A stretch of 64,000 bases of DNA, taken from positions 2,072,097 through 2,136,096 of the forward strand of contig NZ_FOYP01000001.1 in NCBI RefSeq assembly GCF_900115105.1, given 5' to 3'. The notes under the pieces are model-generated. The model was not told where the DNA came from. It saw nothing but the letters and a program-made list of their open reading frames with translations, and made no database searches. Positions 18,116 to 28,127 of this stretch are shown piece by piece (the stretch's first letter is position 1; every line of letters begins with the position of its first letter). The stretch is from Yoonia tamlensis. Its GTDB lineage: Bacteria > Pseudomonadota > Alphaproteobacteria > Rhodobacterales > Rhodobacteraceae. Both the position numbers and the translations under genes were made by a program.

Positions 18116-18873
18116 GTGCGTTGAATGACAAAATCACAGCCGACATGCTGCATGCCTTTGTTGACGGGCAGTTGGATGATGCCGATATGGCTATTGTCGA
18201 GGCCTATCTGAACGAAAACCCCGACGCGCTGGACGATGTTACCGCATGGGAACAGCAAAACGCGGCGATCAACGCGCTTTACCCCGCACGCGATACCCCA
18301 CCCTCAATGCCCGCATTACCCACAGAGCCTGCCAATACCAATGCGCCAAGCGGGCTATCATGGGCCGCCATCGCCGCATCCGTCATGATGCTGGCCGTGG
18401 GGCTGGCTGGCGGCTGGATCGCGCGCGGCAACCAGACCAATCCGGCGTTGATCGCCAGCCTCGTCCAAGAAGCGGTGCAAGCCCACGCGGTCTATAGCAT
18501 CGACCCGCACCGGCCTGTGGAAGTCGCAGCCTCTGACGAAGAAACCCTGATCCGCTGGCTGTCGAACCGGGTGGGCGAGCCGCTGCAAGCCCCTGACCTG
18601 ACGACAAACGGGTTCACGCTTGTCGGCGGGCGGCTGGTGTCAGCGACCGAAGGCCCCGCCGCGCAATTCATGTATGAAGATGCAACCGGCAAACGGATCA
18701 CCCTGTTCGCGGTCAAAGGGGCCACTGGTCAACTGGCATCCTTCAACTACAACCAAACCGGCGACACGGGCAGTTTCTATTGGGAAGACGCGAACCTGAG
18801 CTATGCGATTGTCGGCGATGTGGACCGCGAGGCGCTCAACCAATTGGCCATCAGCATCTATAACCAGCTATAG
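18112..18873 (+). CDS. Membrane-anchored anti-sigma factor
   Basis: A 253-residue protein. The cytosolic N-terminus ([23 protein letters not shown]) has the short helical anti-sigma pattern, a Pro-rich linker follows, one membrane helix spans about residues 83-103, and a periplasmic domain of 150 residues follows. It overlaps the sigma gene by 4 bases and so is its likely inhibitor. The periplasmic domain ([17 protein letters not shown]...) may sense redox or envelope stress; the signal is not known. Confidence 0.85.
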   Translation: MSALNDKITADMLHAFVDGQLDDADMAIVEAYLNENPDALDDVTAWEQQNAAINALYPARDTPPSMPALPTEPANTNAPSGLSWAAIAASVMMLAVGLAGGWIARGNQTNPALIASLVQEAVQAHAVYSIDPHRPVEVAASDEETLIRWLSNRVGEPLQAPDLTTNGFTLVGGRLVSATEGPAAQFMYEDATGKRITLFAVKGATGQLASFNYNQTGDTGSFYWEDANLSYAIVGDVDREALNQLAISIYNQL

Positions 18874-18932
18874 CCCCTTTCCCTTGGCCTGCCCATTGGG
18901 TATTCGGTCCCAAAGAATATGGGAACGTGACA

Positions 18933-21900
18933 ATGGCCATGGACAAGACATTCGACGCAAAAACCGCTGAAAAACGCATCTACGAGATGTGGGAAAACGC
19001 GGGCGCATTTAAGGCAGGTGCAAACGCCAGCCGCGATGAAACCTTTGCAATCATGTTGCCGCCACCCAATGTCACGGGCCATTTGCACGTGGGCCACGCG
19101 TTCAACCACACGATCATGGACATGCTGACGCGCTGGAAACGGATGCAAGGTTACGACACGCTCTGGCAGCCCGGGCTGGATCACGCAGGCATCGCGACAC
19201 AGCTGATGGTCGAAAAAGAACTGGCCGCAACGGGCCAGCCCAAGCGCACGGAACTCGGCCGCGAGAAATTCCTAGAAAAAGTCTGGGAATGGAAAGGCGA
19301 AAAAGGCGGCATGATCGAACAGCAGGCCCGCCGTCTGGGCGACAGCATGGATTGGTCGCGCTCTGCGTTCACAATGTCCGGCGCCGAAAGCGCGCCAGCG
19401 ACAGAAAAGCCCGGCAATTTCCACGATGCAGTGCTGAAAGTGTTTGTTGAACTCTACAACCAAGGCAAAATCTATCGCGGCAAGCGTCTGGTCAACTGGG
19501 ACCCGCATTTCGAAACCGCGATTTCCGATCTCGAGGTCGAAAATATCGAAGTCGACGGCCACATGTGGCATTTCAAATACCCGCTCGCGGGTGGCGAAAC
19601 CTATGAATACGTCGAAAAAGACGAAGACGGGAATGTCACCCTGCGCGAGACCCGCGATTATATTTCCATCGCCACAACCCGCCCCGAAACCATGCTGGGT
19701 GACGGCGCGGTTGCGGTGAACCCCAAGGATGAACGCTATGCGCCCATCGTCGGAAAACTGTGCGAAATTCCGGTCGGGCCAAAGGCGCAGCGCCGCCTGA
19801 TCCCCATCATCACCGACCCCTACCCCGATATGGATTTTGGATCGGGTGCGGTGAAAATCACCGGCGCGCATGATTTCAACGACTACGAAGTCGCCAAGCG
19901 CGGCAACATCCCGATGTATTCCCTGATGGATACCAAAGGCGCGATGCGCGCCGATGGCAAACCTTACGTCGAAGAGGCCGCAACCGCCCAAGCCATCGCC
20001 AACGGCGCACAGGAATTCGACGAGGCAATGATCGCCGCGATGAACCTTGTCCCCGAAGAATACCGCGGGTTGGACCGGTTTGAAGCACGCGCCAAGGTCG
20101 TGGCCGACATCACCGCCGAAGGGCTGGCCGTGATGCATGACGTGACCCGCATTGAAAAAGACGAAGACGGCAATAAGGTCGAAGTGACCGAGACAGTGCC
20201 ATATGTCGAAGCCAAGAAAATCATGCAGCCCTTTGGTGACAGATCGAAGGTCGTGATCGAACCCGCGCTGACCGACCAATGGTTCGTCGACACCGATAAA
20301 ATCGTCGGCCCCGCGCTGGATGCGGTAAAAGAAGGCCGCACCAAGATCATGCCGGAATCAGGCGAAAAGGTATTCTACCACTGGCTGGAAAACATCGAAC
20401 CCTGGTGCATTTCGCGCCAACTCTGGTGGGGGCATCAGATTCCGGTTTGGTATGGGCCACGTATTTCCCGCAATGACAAAACTGGCCAAGAATGGCTCGA
20501 CTTTGACAATCCAGTTGTCTTGTGCGCTCAGAATTTCAATGAGGCCTTAGACCTTTATCACGATCATAAACAAGGTTGGGGTGGTGCTGCATTTGATCTG
20601 CAGTACCTCGAAGCAGAGAATGCAGAAGCCGCCGAAAAGAAAACGCGCGAGAACCCTGGAAACAACTATCTCTGGCGCGACCCTGACGTGCTCGACACAT
20701 GGTTCTCCTCCGGCCTCTGGCCATTTGGCACACTCGGCTGGCCCGCCGAAGACGAGGCGATGAAATACTTCCCCGGTGACGTGCTTGTCACCGGTCAAGA
20801 CATCCTGTTTTTCTGGGTCGCCCGCATGATGATGATGTCGCAGGCCGTTTTGAAAGACGACCCGTTCCACACCGTCTATCTGCACCAGCTTGTCCGCGAC
20901 GAAAAGGGCGAGAAGATGTCGAAAACCAAGGGCAACGTCATCGACCCGCTGGATATGATCGACGCTTACGGTGCGGACGCGCTGCGCATGTCCAATGCGG
21001 CGATGGCGGCACTTGGCGGCGTGCTGAAAATCTCCGAGGACCGGATCAAAGGCTACCGGAACTTTGGCACCAAACTTTGGAACGCGTTCAGCTTTGCCCA
21101 GCATTATGAAATCGCCTATCCCGGCGATGCCCAGCGCCCTGTCGCGACGCAGACAGTCAACAAATGGATCATCGGCGAAACCGGCAAGGTCCGTGAAGAA
21201 GTTGACGCAGCGCTGGAATCCTACCGTTTCAACGACGCGGCAAACGCGCTTTATGCCTTCACATGGGGCAAGGTCTGCGACTGGTATCTCGAATTCTCAA
21301 AACCCATCTTGCAGGGCGAGGACGCCGCCGCCAAATCCGAAACCGAACAGACCCTGCGCTGGGTACTGGACCAATGCCTGATCCTGCTGCACCCGATCAT
21401 GCCTTTCATCACCGAAGAACTGTGGGGCCTTGCCGACAGCCGCGCCAAAATGCTGGTCCATGCCGATTGGCCGACCTACACGGCGGCGGAACTGGTTGAC
21501 GCCGACGCCGACCGCGAAATGAACTGGGTGATCGCCCTGATCGAAAACACACGATCCGCGCGCGCCCAAAGCCATGTGCCCGCAGGCGCCAAAGTAGCAC
21601 TGGTGGTGACCGGGCTTGACGCCAAAGGCCAATCTGCATGGGATAATAACGCAGCATTGATCCAACGGCTTGCGCGGATCGACAGCCTCACAGCGGTCGA
21701 CGCCTTCCCCAAAGGTTGCGTGACGATCCCGATGGACGGCGGCACCTTCGGCCTACCGCTCGCTGATCTGATCGACGTCCCCGAAGAAATCGCGCGGCTT
21801 GAAAAGACGCTGCAAAAACTAGCCAAGGAATTGGGCGGGTTGCGCGGACGGCTAAACAACCCCAATTTCGTGGCCTCCGCCCCCGAAGAAGTCGTCGCCG

Positions 21901-21983
21901 AGGCCAAAGAAAATCTGGCGCTGCGCGAAGGCGAAGAAGCCCAGATCAAAGCCGCAATCGCGCGGCTAAAAGAATTGGGTTAA
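18933..21983 (+). CDS. valS: Valyl-tRNA synthetase
   Basis: A 1016-residue class I synthetase that charges tRNA-Val. HIGH is HLHVGH at about residues 50-55, KMSKT starts at 661, the zinc/editing regions lie between them, and a C-terminal coiled coil ([24 protein letters not shown]) is intact. Start ATG 18933 (MAMDKTFD) fits relatives; an in-frame GTG at 18927 is possible. Bases 20455-20640, encoding a variable insert before [14 protein letters not shown], are clearly poorer in G+C (about 42-53%) than the flanks. A terminator hairpin follows. Confidence 0.96.
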   Translation: MAMDKTFDAKTAEKRIYEMWENAGAFKAGANASRDETFAIMLPPPNVTGHLHVGHAFNHTIMDMLTRWKRMQGYDTLWQPGLDHAGIATQLMVEKELAATGQPKRTELGREKFLEKVWEWKGEKGGMIEQQARRLGDSMDWSRSAFTMSGAESAPATEKPGNFHDAVLKVFVELYNQGKIYRGKRLVNWDPHFETAISDLEVENIEVDGHMWHFKYPLAGGETYEYVEKDEDGNVTLRETRDYISIATTRPETMLGDGAVAVNPKDERYAPIVGKLCEIPVGPKAQRRLIPIITDPYPDMDFGSGAVKITGAHDFNDYEVAKRGNIPMYSLMDTKGAMRADGKPYVEEAATAQAIANGAQEFDEAMIAAMNLVPEEYRGLDRFEARAKVVADITAEGLAVMHDVTRIEKDEDGNKVEVTETVPYVEAKKIMQPFGDRSKVVIEPALTDQWFVDTDKIVGPALDAVKEGRTKIMPESGEKVFYHWLENIEPWCISRQLWWGHQIPVWYGPRISRNDKTGQEWLDFDNPVVLCAQNFNEALDLYHDHKQGWGGAAFDLQYLEAENAEAAEKKTRENPGNNYLWRDPDVLDTWFSSGLWPFGTLGWPAEDEAMKYFPGDVLVTGQDILFFWVARMMMMSQAVLKDDPFHTVYLHQLVRDEKGEKMSKTKGNVIDPLDMIDAYGADALRMSNAAMAALGGVLKISEDRIKGYRNFGTKLWNAFSFAQHYEIAYPGDAQRPVATQTVNKWIIGETGKVREEVDAALESYRFNDAANALYAFTWGKVCDWYLEFSKPILQGEDAAAKSETEQTLRWVLDQCLILLHPIMPFITEELWGLADSRAKMLVHADWPTYTAAELVDADADREMNWVIALIENTRSARAQSHVPAGAKVALVVTGLDAKGQSAWDNNAALIQRLARIDSLTAVDAFPKGCVTIPMDGGTFGLPLADLIDVPEEIARLEKTLQKLAKELGGLRGRLNNPNFVASAPEEVVAEAKENLALREGEEAQIKAAIARLKELG

Positions 21984-21990
21984 ACATAGC

Positions 21991-22022
21991 GGGGCGGTCA
22001 CTTCTGATCGCCCCATTTCTCT
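21991..22022 (+). terminator. Rho-independent terminator after valS
   Basis: Stem GGGGCGGTCA / TGATCGCCCC (10 pairs with one G-U) with loop CTTC, followed by the U-rich tail ATTTCTCTTTT. It lies 8 bases after the valS stop. Confidence 0.85.
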
Positions 22023-22044
22023 TTTCCAATAAATACTCAAAAAA

Positions 22045-22206
22045 CTACGGCACAACCCGTTCAACCGCGCGCATCATGCCTAGCCCTTTGTCATAGACCA
22101 GCGTCAACACGCGGCGACCGCCTGTTTTACTGGCGATTTGCGGGAGGGCGCGTGCGGCAACGGCGGCACCTGTGCTGGCCAGAAACCCGCGTCTTGATAA
22201 TTTCAT
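22045..22206 (-). CDS. 53-residue protein that is mostly a twin-arginine signal
   Basis: A very short gene: MKLSRRGFLASTGAAVAARA is a clear Tat signal (SRRGFLA), followed by about 33 residues with VLTLVYDKGLGMMRAVERV. AGAGGA 6 bases before the ATG at 22206 is a strong ribosome-binding sequence, and the codon use is normal, so I regard it as real. I do not recognise a function. A Fur-like palindrome lies 17-31 bases upstream of its start. Exported Tat peptides this small may accompany a redox or metal protein encoded elsewhere. Confidence 0.65.
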   Translation of the reverse strand: MKLSRRGFLASTGAAVAARALPQIASKTGGRRVLTLVYDKGLGMMRAVERVVP

Positions 22207-22222
22207 CACAAATCCTCTTGTT

Positions 22223-22237
22223 GCGAATGATTCTCAT
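22223..22237 (-). promoter_or_regulatory. Fur/Mur-like box upstream of the Tat micro-protein
   Basis: On the minus strand ATGAGAATCATTCGC matches the core of the classical Fur box (ATGATAATCATTATC) at 12 of 15 positions. It lies directly upstream of the ribosome-binding site of the 22045-22206 gene and could also act on the divergent aminotransferase gene. It is a motif match only; alphaproteobacterial Fur/Mur sites vary. Confidence 0.42.
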
Positions 22238-22282
22238 GTAATCACGATTGCATTGGTTTCAAGTCCCAGCTTATCTAGCGCC

Positions 22283-23386
22283 ATGACAAAACCAGCCCTG
22301 ACCGCTCTCGCCCGATCCTTGCCCGCCTCTGTCCCTTTTGTCGGCCCAGAGGCCGCCGAGCGCGCGAATGGCAAACCCTTCATCGCCCGCCTTGGGGCCA
22401 ATGAAAACACGTTCGGCCCTTCGCCGCGCGCGATTGCGGCAATGCAAAAAGCCGCGTCAGAGGTCTGGATGTACGCCGACCCCGAAAGCCATGATTTGCG
22501 CATAGCCTTGGCCGTGCACCACGGGGTAGCACCTGAAAACATTATGGTTGGCGAAGGTATCGACACGCTGCTTGGCGTGCTTGTGCGGCTTTATGTCGGG
22601 CAAAATGATCCTGTCGTGACATCAGACGGGGCCTATCCGACGTTCAATTACCACGTCGCGGGGTTTGGTGGGGTGCTGCACAAGGTGCCCTATCTTGACG
22701 ACCATGAAGACCCCGCATCCCTGATCGCCAAGGCGCGCGAAGTCGGCGCCAAGCTGATCTATATCGCCAACCCCGACAACCCGATGGGGACATGGCACAA
22801 CGCGGATGTGATCGACCAGATGATCGCGGATGTACCCGACGGGTCATTGCTCGTGCTTGACGAAGCCTATATCGAGATGGCCCCCGCAGGCACCGCCCCC
22901 GCAATGCAGATCGACAATCCGAACCTGATCCGGATGCGCACATTTTCAAAGGCGCACGGCATGGCAGGCGCGCGCGTGGGCTATGCGATTGGCGCGGCTG
23001 AGGTGATTGACGCTTTCAACAAGGTACGCAACCACTTTGGCATGGGCCGGATTTCGCAGGCTGGCGCGCTGGCGGCGCTGGCCGATCACGACTGGCTTGC
23101 GCATATCCAAACCCAAATCGCACAGGCCCGCGACCGGATCACCCAAATCGCAGCAGACAACGGGCTGACCGCCCTGCCCTCTGCCACCAATTTTGTCGCG
23201 ATCGACTGCGGCCAGGACGGCAATTTCGCGCGTCGTGTTCTGGCGGCCCTGATCGCCCAAGGCATTTTCGTACGCATGCCCTTCGTCGCCCCCCAAGACC
23301 GCTGCATCCGCATTAGCTGCGGCACGCCAGCGGAAATGGATAGGTTTGCGGAGGCGCTGCCAAAGGCGCTGGACACAATGTCATAG
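22283..23386 (+). CDS. PLP-dependent aminotransferase, HisC-like (class I/II)
   Basis: A 367-residue fold-type I aminotransferase of the histidinol-phosphate aminotransferase group. Markers are LGANENTFGPSP, YIANPDNPMG, the PLP-aspartate region VLDEAYIEM, and the Schiff-base Lys223 in RTFSKAHGMAG. C-terminal RISCGTPAEMDRF gives the substrate-carboxylate arginine. It is not in a his operon, so it may act on another amino acid; I leave the substrate open. Start ATG 22283 (MTKPALTALARS) fits the family. Confidence 0.88.
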   Translation: MTKPALTALARSLPASVPFVGPEAAERANGKPFIARLGANENTFGPSPRAIAAMQKAASEVWMYADPESHDLRIALAVHHGVAPENIMVGEGIDTLLGVLVRLYVGQNDPVVTSDGAYPTFNYHVAGFGGVLHKVPYLDDHEDPASLIAKAREVGAKLIYIANPDNPMGTWHNADVIDQMIADVPDGSLLVLDEAYIEMAPAGTAPAMQIDNPNLIRMRTFSKAHGMAGARVGYAIGAAEVIDAFNKVRNHFGMGRISQAGALAALADHDWLAHIQTQIAQARDRITQIAADNGLTALPSATNFVAIDCGQDGNFARRVLAALIAQGIFVRMPFVAPQDRCIRISCGTPAEMDRFAEALPKALDTMS

Positions 23387-23413
23387 GTTAACTCTAGGTG
23401 CCGGCAACAAAAA

Positions 23414-23444
23414 CGCCGACCTTTGATTTCCACAAAGGTCGGCG
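23414..23444 (-). terminator. Strong terminator between convergent aminotransferase and porin-like genes
   Basis: Perfect 12-pair stem CGCCGACCTTTG / CAAAGGTCGGCG with a 7-base loop. On the minus strand a TTTTTG run follows, terminating the outer-membrane gene; on the plus strand GAAAA follows, so action there is weaker. Confidence 0.88.
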
Positions 23445-23467
23445 AAAACTGGCGGCTCACAATTAGT

Positions 23468-24121
23468 TTAGAATTGCATGCCAAGGCGCACTGAGAACGT
23501 ATCAAATCCTGAATCGTCCAACTCATATGTTGGCGCATAATCAAGCGTTCCGTTCAATTCACGACGATAGAACTCAGCACCAATAACGTACCGCTCCGCG
23601 ATTTGGTAATCCACCCCAACGCCGTAACCCAACCCGGTCATAGCTTGAAGTGGTTCGCCATCTTCAGCAAACGGAGAAACGCTGTAGCCGAGCGAGCCAT
23701 AGACTAACGCACTGCCAAAGGCATAGCCGCCCCGTGCTTTGAGATCAATTACACCCTCATACTGCTGCTCTTCGAAACCGTCTGGAGTTCCGCGAACTTC
23801 ACCAAACACGGCGCTTAACTCGCCACCATAAACCAGGTTACCGCGCTGAACATTGTAGCCCGCAAATAGGCCAGGCAAATTGCCCTCCACGACATAGTCT
23901 CCGTTATCGAAAACGCCGGGGGCAGAGTAATAGTTCGTTTCTCCGGTCGCTTGACCGTAGGATAGACCGCCGTAGAAACCACCCCAATCAGCAGTCGGAG
24001 TGGACGCTGCCATAGCAGGCGCAACTACCGGAGCCTCAACAACAGGCCCTGCAACACTACCCGCTGTTGCCGATGTCGACAGTGCAGCCACAATCAAAGC
24101 ACCAAAAATAGAAATCTTCAT
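23468..24121 (-). CDS. Outer-membrane beta-barrel protein (OMP_b-brl, Omp25-like)
   Basis: A 217-residue protein with signal peptide MKISIFGALIVAALSTSATA and alternating beta-strand pattern (WGGFYGGLSYGQATGE, PGLFAGYNVQRGNLVYGGELS, AFGSALVYGSLGYS), ending in the aromatic VRLGMQF that directs barrel insertion. This matches the small eight-stranded alphaproteobacterial surface proteins. Coding sequence and upstream region are visibly poorer in G+C than neighbours, suggesting fast evolution or acquisition. It has its own terminator. Confidence 0.87.
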   Translation of the reverse strand: MKISIFGALIVAALSTSATAGSVAGPVVEAPVVAPAMAASTPTADWGGFYGGLSYGQATGETNYYSAPGVFDNGDYVVEGNLPGLFAGYNVQRGNLVYGGELSAVFGEVRGTPDGFEEQQYEGVIDLKARGGYAFGSALVYGSLGYSVSPFAEDGEPLQAMTGLGYGVGVDYQIAERYVIGAEFYRRELNGTLDYAPTYELDDSGFDTFSVRLGMQF

Positions 24122-24309
24122 GTTAATTCTCCAGAAAATAAATACGTTCTAATTGTACTTAAATGGCGGGGTATGGCAAATAGATTTCAGCCTCAGAGCT
24201 GCACACAAGTACATTTGTATCGGGCTTGCAACGCCTCATGCAGCTTACGCAATGCCAATTAGGCTTACAAAATTAGTCGAACGCATGTGTGCCTTGCTCC
24301 ACCCACCAT

Positions 24310-25485
24310 CTAGGCCGTCGCAATCACCTCGGACGCCGCATCAAGCGCGCCGCGCCCGTGCGGGATGTTGAGTGCTTTGAGCCCTGCATCAATTGTACCC
24401 AGCGCGCCCATGATCATATGACCGCTGACATGGCCCATATGGCCGATGCGGAAGTAATGCTCTTCGGGGACGCGGCCCAGCCCGATGCCCAGCGTCAGCC
24501 CGCATTTATGTTCGGTCCAGCGGCGCAGCTCCAGCGCCGCGTCTGATCCCATCGCGATGGATGTGACCGCGTGCGACCGTTGCGCAGGGTTCGCGACGTT
24601 CAGTTTCATCGGCCCGTCAGCCCCCCACACATCGACGGCGGCCCAGACGGTTTGGGCGATTTTGGCGTGGCGGGCAAATACGGCGTCCAACCCTTCGGAT
24701 TTGATCAGGTCAAGCGCGGCGCGCAGCCCGTAAAGATGATGCGTAGGCGCTGTCCCTGCAAAATATTGGTAATAGACTTCAGGCTTCACCCGTGGCCGCC
24801 AATCCCAATAGCGCGATACGGCTGTGTTTTGGGCTGCGCCCGCCTTGTCGTTGAAAAACACAAAGCTGATACCGGCGGGCGTCATCAACCCCTTTTGGCA
24901 GGCGGACACCATCACATCAACGCCCCAGCCATCCATTTCAAACCGGTCACATCCCAGCGACGCAATGCAATCAGCCATCAACAGCGCGGGGTGACCGGTG
25001 CGGTCAAGCACCGCGCGCAGCCCTGCGATATCGCTTTTGACACTTGTCGATGTGTCCACATGTACCGCCAGAACCGCCTTGATCCGGCCGTCCTGATCCG
25101 CTGCAAGCGCCTGTTCGGCACGGTCGAGATCAATCGCCGTTTGCGCCCCGAAATCGATGATTTCAACCTTGGCGCCCAGACCTTCGGCAATCTCGCTCCA
25201 GCCGATACCAAACCGGCCGGTCGCCAGCACCAGCACCTTGTCACCCGCGGCTATCACATTGGCCAGCGCGGCCTCCCATGCGGCGTGTCCGTTGCCGATA
25301 TAGATCGCCACATTGTGATCGGTCAGCGCCACCGATTTTAGATCGGGGATCAGGCTGTGGGTCAGATCGTGCAATTCGCCTTCGTAGATATTGGGCGATG
25401 CGCGGTGCATGGCCTGCAAAACAGGGTCGGGAATCACCGAAGGACCGGGAATCGCCAGATAGGGGCGACCGTATGACAAAGACAT
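24310..25485 (-). CDS. Class V aminotransferase, alanine/serine-glyoxylate type
   Basis: A 391-residue PLP enzyme. PGPSVIPDPVLQAM at the start, the PLP-phosphate region GNGHAAWEAAL, VHVDTSTSVKSDI, LMADCIASLG and the Schiff-base lysine in SACQKGLM (Lys198) identify the serine/alanine-glyoxylate aminotransferase family. In roseobacters such enzymes work in the serine cycle, glyoxylate detoxification or taurine/sulfonate metabolism; no pathway neighbour is present to decide. The length is typical. Confidence 0.9.
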   Translation of the reverse strand: MSLSYGRPYLAIPGPSVIPDPVLQAMHRASPNIYEGELHDLTHSLIPDLKSVALTDHNVAIYIGNGHAAWEAALANVIAAGDKVLVLATGRFGIGWSEIAEGLGAKVEIIDFGAQTAIDLDRAEQALAADQDGRIKAVLAVHVDTSTSVKSDIAGLRAVLDRTGHPALLMADCIASLGCDRFEMDGWGVDVMVSACQKGLMTPAGISFVFFNDKAGAAQNTAVSRYWDWRPRVKPEVYYQYFAGTAPTHHLYGLRAALDLIKSEGLDAVFARHAKIAQTVWAAVDVWGADGPMKLNVANPAQRSHAVTSIAMGSDAALELRRWTEHKCGLTLGIGLGRVPEEHYFRIGHMGHVSGHMIMGALGTIDAGLKALNIPHGRGALDAASEVIATA

Positions 25486-25612
25486 GGGGCTGCTTTCAAT
25501 AGTGGTTATGCGCAGACACTATCGCCAAGCCGGACGGGGTCAAGCCTAGCGAACTTGCCCCGCCCCCCTATTTGATATTAGACGTGCATGAACCTGATCC
25601 AAAGGACACGCG

Positions 25613-27403
25613 ATGGCCGCGCCTATCCCGCCCAAAGACCCCAGCAAATCGCAATCGGCGGTCACCCTGTTCTGGTGGTTGTGGAAGGATTATCTGCGCC
25701 CGCAAAAATGGCTCTTGGTTGCGGCGATCTTCTTTATGATGATCGAAGGGTCGATGCTCGCGCTGATCTCGCGGATGATCCAGCCGATGTTCGATGATGT
25801 CTTTGCCGCCGCAGACGAAAGCGCGCTTTATTTCGTGGCTTTCGGGATATTGGGCATCTTTATCGTGCGCGCCCTGACGGCAACGGCGCAACGCTTGCTG
25901 ATGACGCTGGTCGTGCAATTGACAGCCGCAAGCATGCGCAAGCACCTGCTACGGCATATGATGACGCTTGATAGCGGGTTTTACGCCATTCACCCGCCGG
26001 GCCAGCTGATCGAACGGGTGCAAGGCGATGTCGGATCAATCAATTCCGTCTGGAGCGGGATCATCACAGCCCTTGGCCGCGACCTGATTTCCGTGATCGG
26101 CCTGTTTGGTGTGGCGCTTTGGATTGACTGGCAATGGACGCTGATCGCTGTGGTCGGCATCCCGATGCTGGTCATGCCGTCGCTGCTGGTGCAATCCTAT
26201 ATCCGCAGGCGCGCGCGCAATTCGCGCGAAATTGCGGGCAAGATATCGACGCGGCTGGACGAGGTATTCCACGGCATCAACCCGATCAAGCTGAACGCGC
26301 TCGAAAACTATCAGGGCGGCCGCTATGACGCGCTGATCAAAGAAGGGGTCAGGGCCGATATGCGCACCGCCGCGGGCCAATCCGCCGTGCCTGCGCTGAT
26401 TGATATCATGACAGGCATCGGGTTCATGGGCGTGATGCTTTATGGTGGCGTTGAAATCATGTCCGGCGAAAAAACCAATGGCGAATTCATGGCGTTTTTC
26501 ACGTCGATGTCTTTGGCCTTTGATCCGTTGCGCCGTCTTGGTGCCATGAGCGGCCAATGGCAAATGGCCGCCGCCAGCGTGGAACGGCTGCAAGAGGTAC
26601 TGAACCTGAAGCCGTCCATCGTATCCCCCAAGATACCTGCGAAAGCCGCACAAGGCTGCCCCGAAATTGTGCTGCGTGACGTCAATATGCAATACGGCGA
26701 ATTGCCGGTGCTGCGCGGTGCGGGATTTGTGGCCAAGGCAGGAAAAACAACGGCGCTGGTTGGCGCATCAGGCGCGGGCAAAAGCACGATTTTTAACGTG
26801 CTCACCCGATTGGTCGAACCCGGCACGGGCGATATCACGATTGATGGCACGCAGATCAAGGACTTTGACCTGACCGAACTGCGTGGCCAGTTTTCGGTGG
26901 TCAGTCAGGATGCTGCGCTCTTTGACGAAACCCTGCGCGACAATATCCTTTTGGGCCGCGAAGATGTCACTGACGCGCATCTTCAGGCCGTGCTGGATGC
27001 GGCCCATGTCAGTGATTTTCTGCCGTTGCTGCCCGACGGGCTTGATAGCCCTGCGGGTCCGCGCGGGTCGAACCTGTCGGGCGGGCAACGCCAGCGGGTG
27101 GCCATTGCCCGCGCGCTTTTGCGTGACACGCCGATCCTGCTGCTCGACGAGGCCACAAGCGCGCTTGATACAAAGTCCGAAGCCATCGTCCAAGCCGCGC
27201 TGGAACAGCTTTCCGCAGGGCGCACAACGCTTGTGATCGCGCACCGGCTGTCCACCGTTCGCAACGCCGACTCCATCGTGGTCATGGATCATGGCCGCGT
27301 CATCGATCAAGGCACTCATGATGAATTGCTGGCGCGTGGGGGCATCTACGCGGATCTTTACAATTTGCAATTCTCGCAAGCCGAAAGCGAAGATAATGAC
27401 TGA
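25613..27403 (+). CDS. ABC exporter, fused membrane and ATPase domains (MsbA-like)
   Basis: A 596-residue half-transporter. Six membrane helices lie in residues 20-320 with the coupling-helix region SRMIQPMFDDVF. The ATPase has Walker A GASGAGKS near 384-391, signature NLSGGQRQRVAIARAL near 488 and Walker B ILLLDEATSALD. It is of the MsbA/lipid-exporter type and works as a dimer. The substrate is uncertain. Its stop codon lies inside the start of ygfZ (8-base overlap). Confidence 0.93.
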   Translation: MAAPIPPKDPSKSQSAVTLFWWLWKDYLRPQKWLLVAAIFFMMIEGSMLALISRMIQPMFDDVFAAADESALYFVAFGILGIFIVRALTATAQRLLMTLVVQLTAASMRKHLLRHMMTLDSGFYAIHPPGQLIERVQGDVGSINSVWSGIITALGRDLISVIGLFGVALWIDWQWTLIAVVGIPMLVMPSLLVQSYIRRRARNSREIAGKISTRLDEVFHGINPIKLNALENYQGGRYDALIKEGVRADMRTAAGQSAVPALIDIMTGIGFMGVMLYGGVEIMSGEKTNGEFMAFFTSMSLAFDPLRRLGAMSGQWQMAAASVERLQEVLNLKPSIVSPKIPAKAAQGCPEIVLRDVNMQYGELPVLRGAGFVAKAGKTTALVGASGAGKSTIFNVLTRLVEPGTGDITIDGTQIKDFDLTELRGQFSVVSQDAALFDETLRDNILLGREDVTDAHLQAVLDAAHVSDFLPLLPDGLDSPAGPRGSNLSGGQRQRVAIARALLRDTPILLLDEATSALDTKSEAIVQAALEQLSAGRTTLVIAHRLSTVRNADSIVVMDHGRVIDQGTHDELLARGGIYADLYNLQFSQAESEDND

Positions 27404-28127
27404 TCGTACCGTTCTGGCCATTGGCGGCGCGGACCGCGTCACGTTCCTGCAAGGGCTGGTCACAAATGATGTCGCCCGCGCGCAAGGCGGGATCATCTAC
27501 GCCGCCCTGTTGACGCCACAGGGCAAATATATCGCCGATTTCTTTGTTATCGGTCAGGATGACAGGCTGTTGGTTGATGTCGCCACCAGCCACGCCCCGA
27601 CGCTCGCACAGCGGTTGATGATGTACCGTCTGCGCGCGGCCGTCACGATTGAAGAAACCCCGCTGATCGTGTCGCGCGGCACTGGCCCCGCCCCCGCCGA
27701 TGCGCTGCAGGACCCGCGCCACCCTGACATGGGCTGGCGCGCCTATGGCGACGCGGATGTCAGCGATGACACTGATTGGGACGCGCTGCGTGTCGCCCAT
27801 ATCATCCCTGAAACGGGGATCGAACTTACCCCTGAAACCTATATCCTTGAGACGGGGTTCGAGCCGCTCCACGGCGTGGATTTCAAAAAGGGCTGCTATG
27901 TCGGTCAGGAAATTATTGCGCGGATGAAGCACAAGACCACGCTGCGTAAAGGATTGGTGCAGGTCAAAATTGACGGCGCGGCCCCTGTAGGCACAGTGAT
28001 CGAAACCGCCGACGGCAAAGAGGCCGGCACAGTTTTCACGCAATCCGGCGGACGCGCGCTTGCCTATCTGCGGTTTGACAGGGCCACCGGACCGATGACC
28101 GCCGCGACGGCGCGGATCACGCTTTAG
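27396..28127 (+). CDS. ygfZ: Folate-binding Fe-S assembly protein YgfZ (CAF17-like)
   Basis: A 243-residue protein of the GcvT/YgfZ family that helps mature certain 4Fe-4S enzymes. The diagnostic motif KKGCYVGQEIIARM lies at about residues 164-177, and the N-terminus RVTFLQGLVTNDVA is typical. The start ATG at 27396 overlaps the ABC exporter stop by 8 bases, so the two are co-translated. Its end overlaps the convergent serine hydrolase gene by 11 bases. Confidence 0.92.
   Translation: MTDRTVLAIGGADRVTFLQGLVTNDVARAQGGIIYAALLTPQGKYIADFFVIGQDDRLLVDVATSHAPTLAQRLMMYRLRAAVTIEETPLIVSRGTGPAPADALQDPRHPDMGWRAYGDADVSDDTDWDALRVAHIIPETGIELTPETYILETGFEPLHGVDFKKGCYVGQEIIARMKHKTTLRKGLVQVKIDGAAPVGTVIETADGKEAGTVFTQSGGRALAYLRFDRATGPMTAATARITL

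Noticed and set aside
19272..20279. A 335-codon minus-strand frame within valS
   Set aside because: Shadow of valS; composition rich in His/Gly/Asp with no domain pattern.
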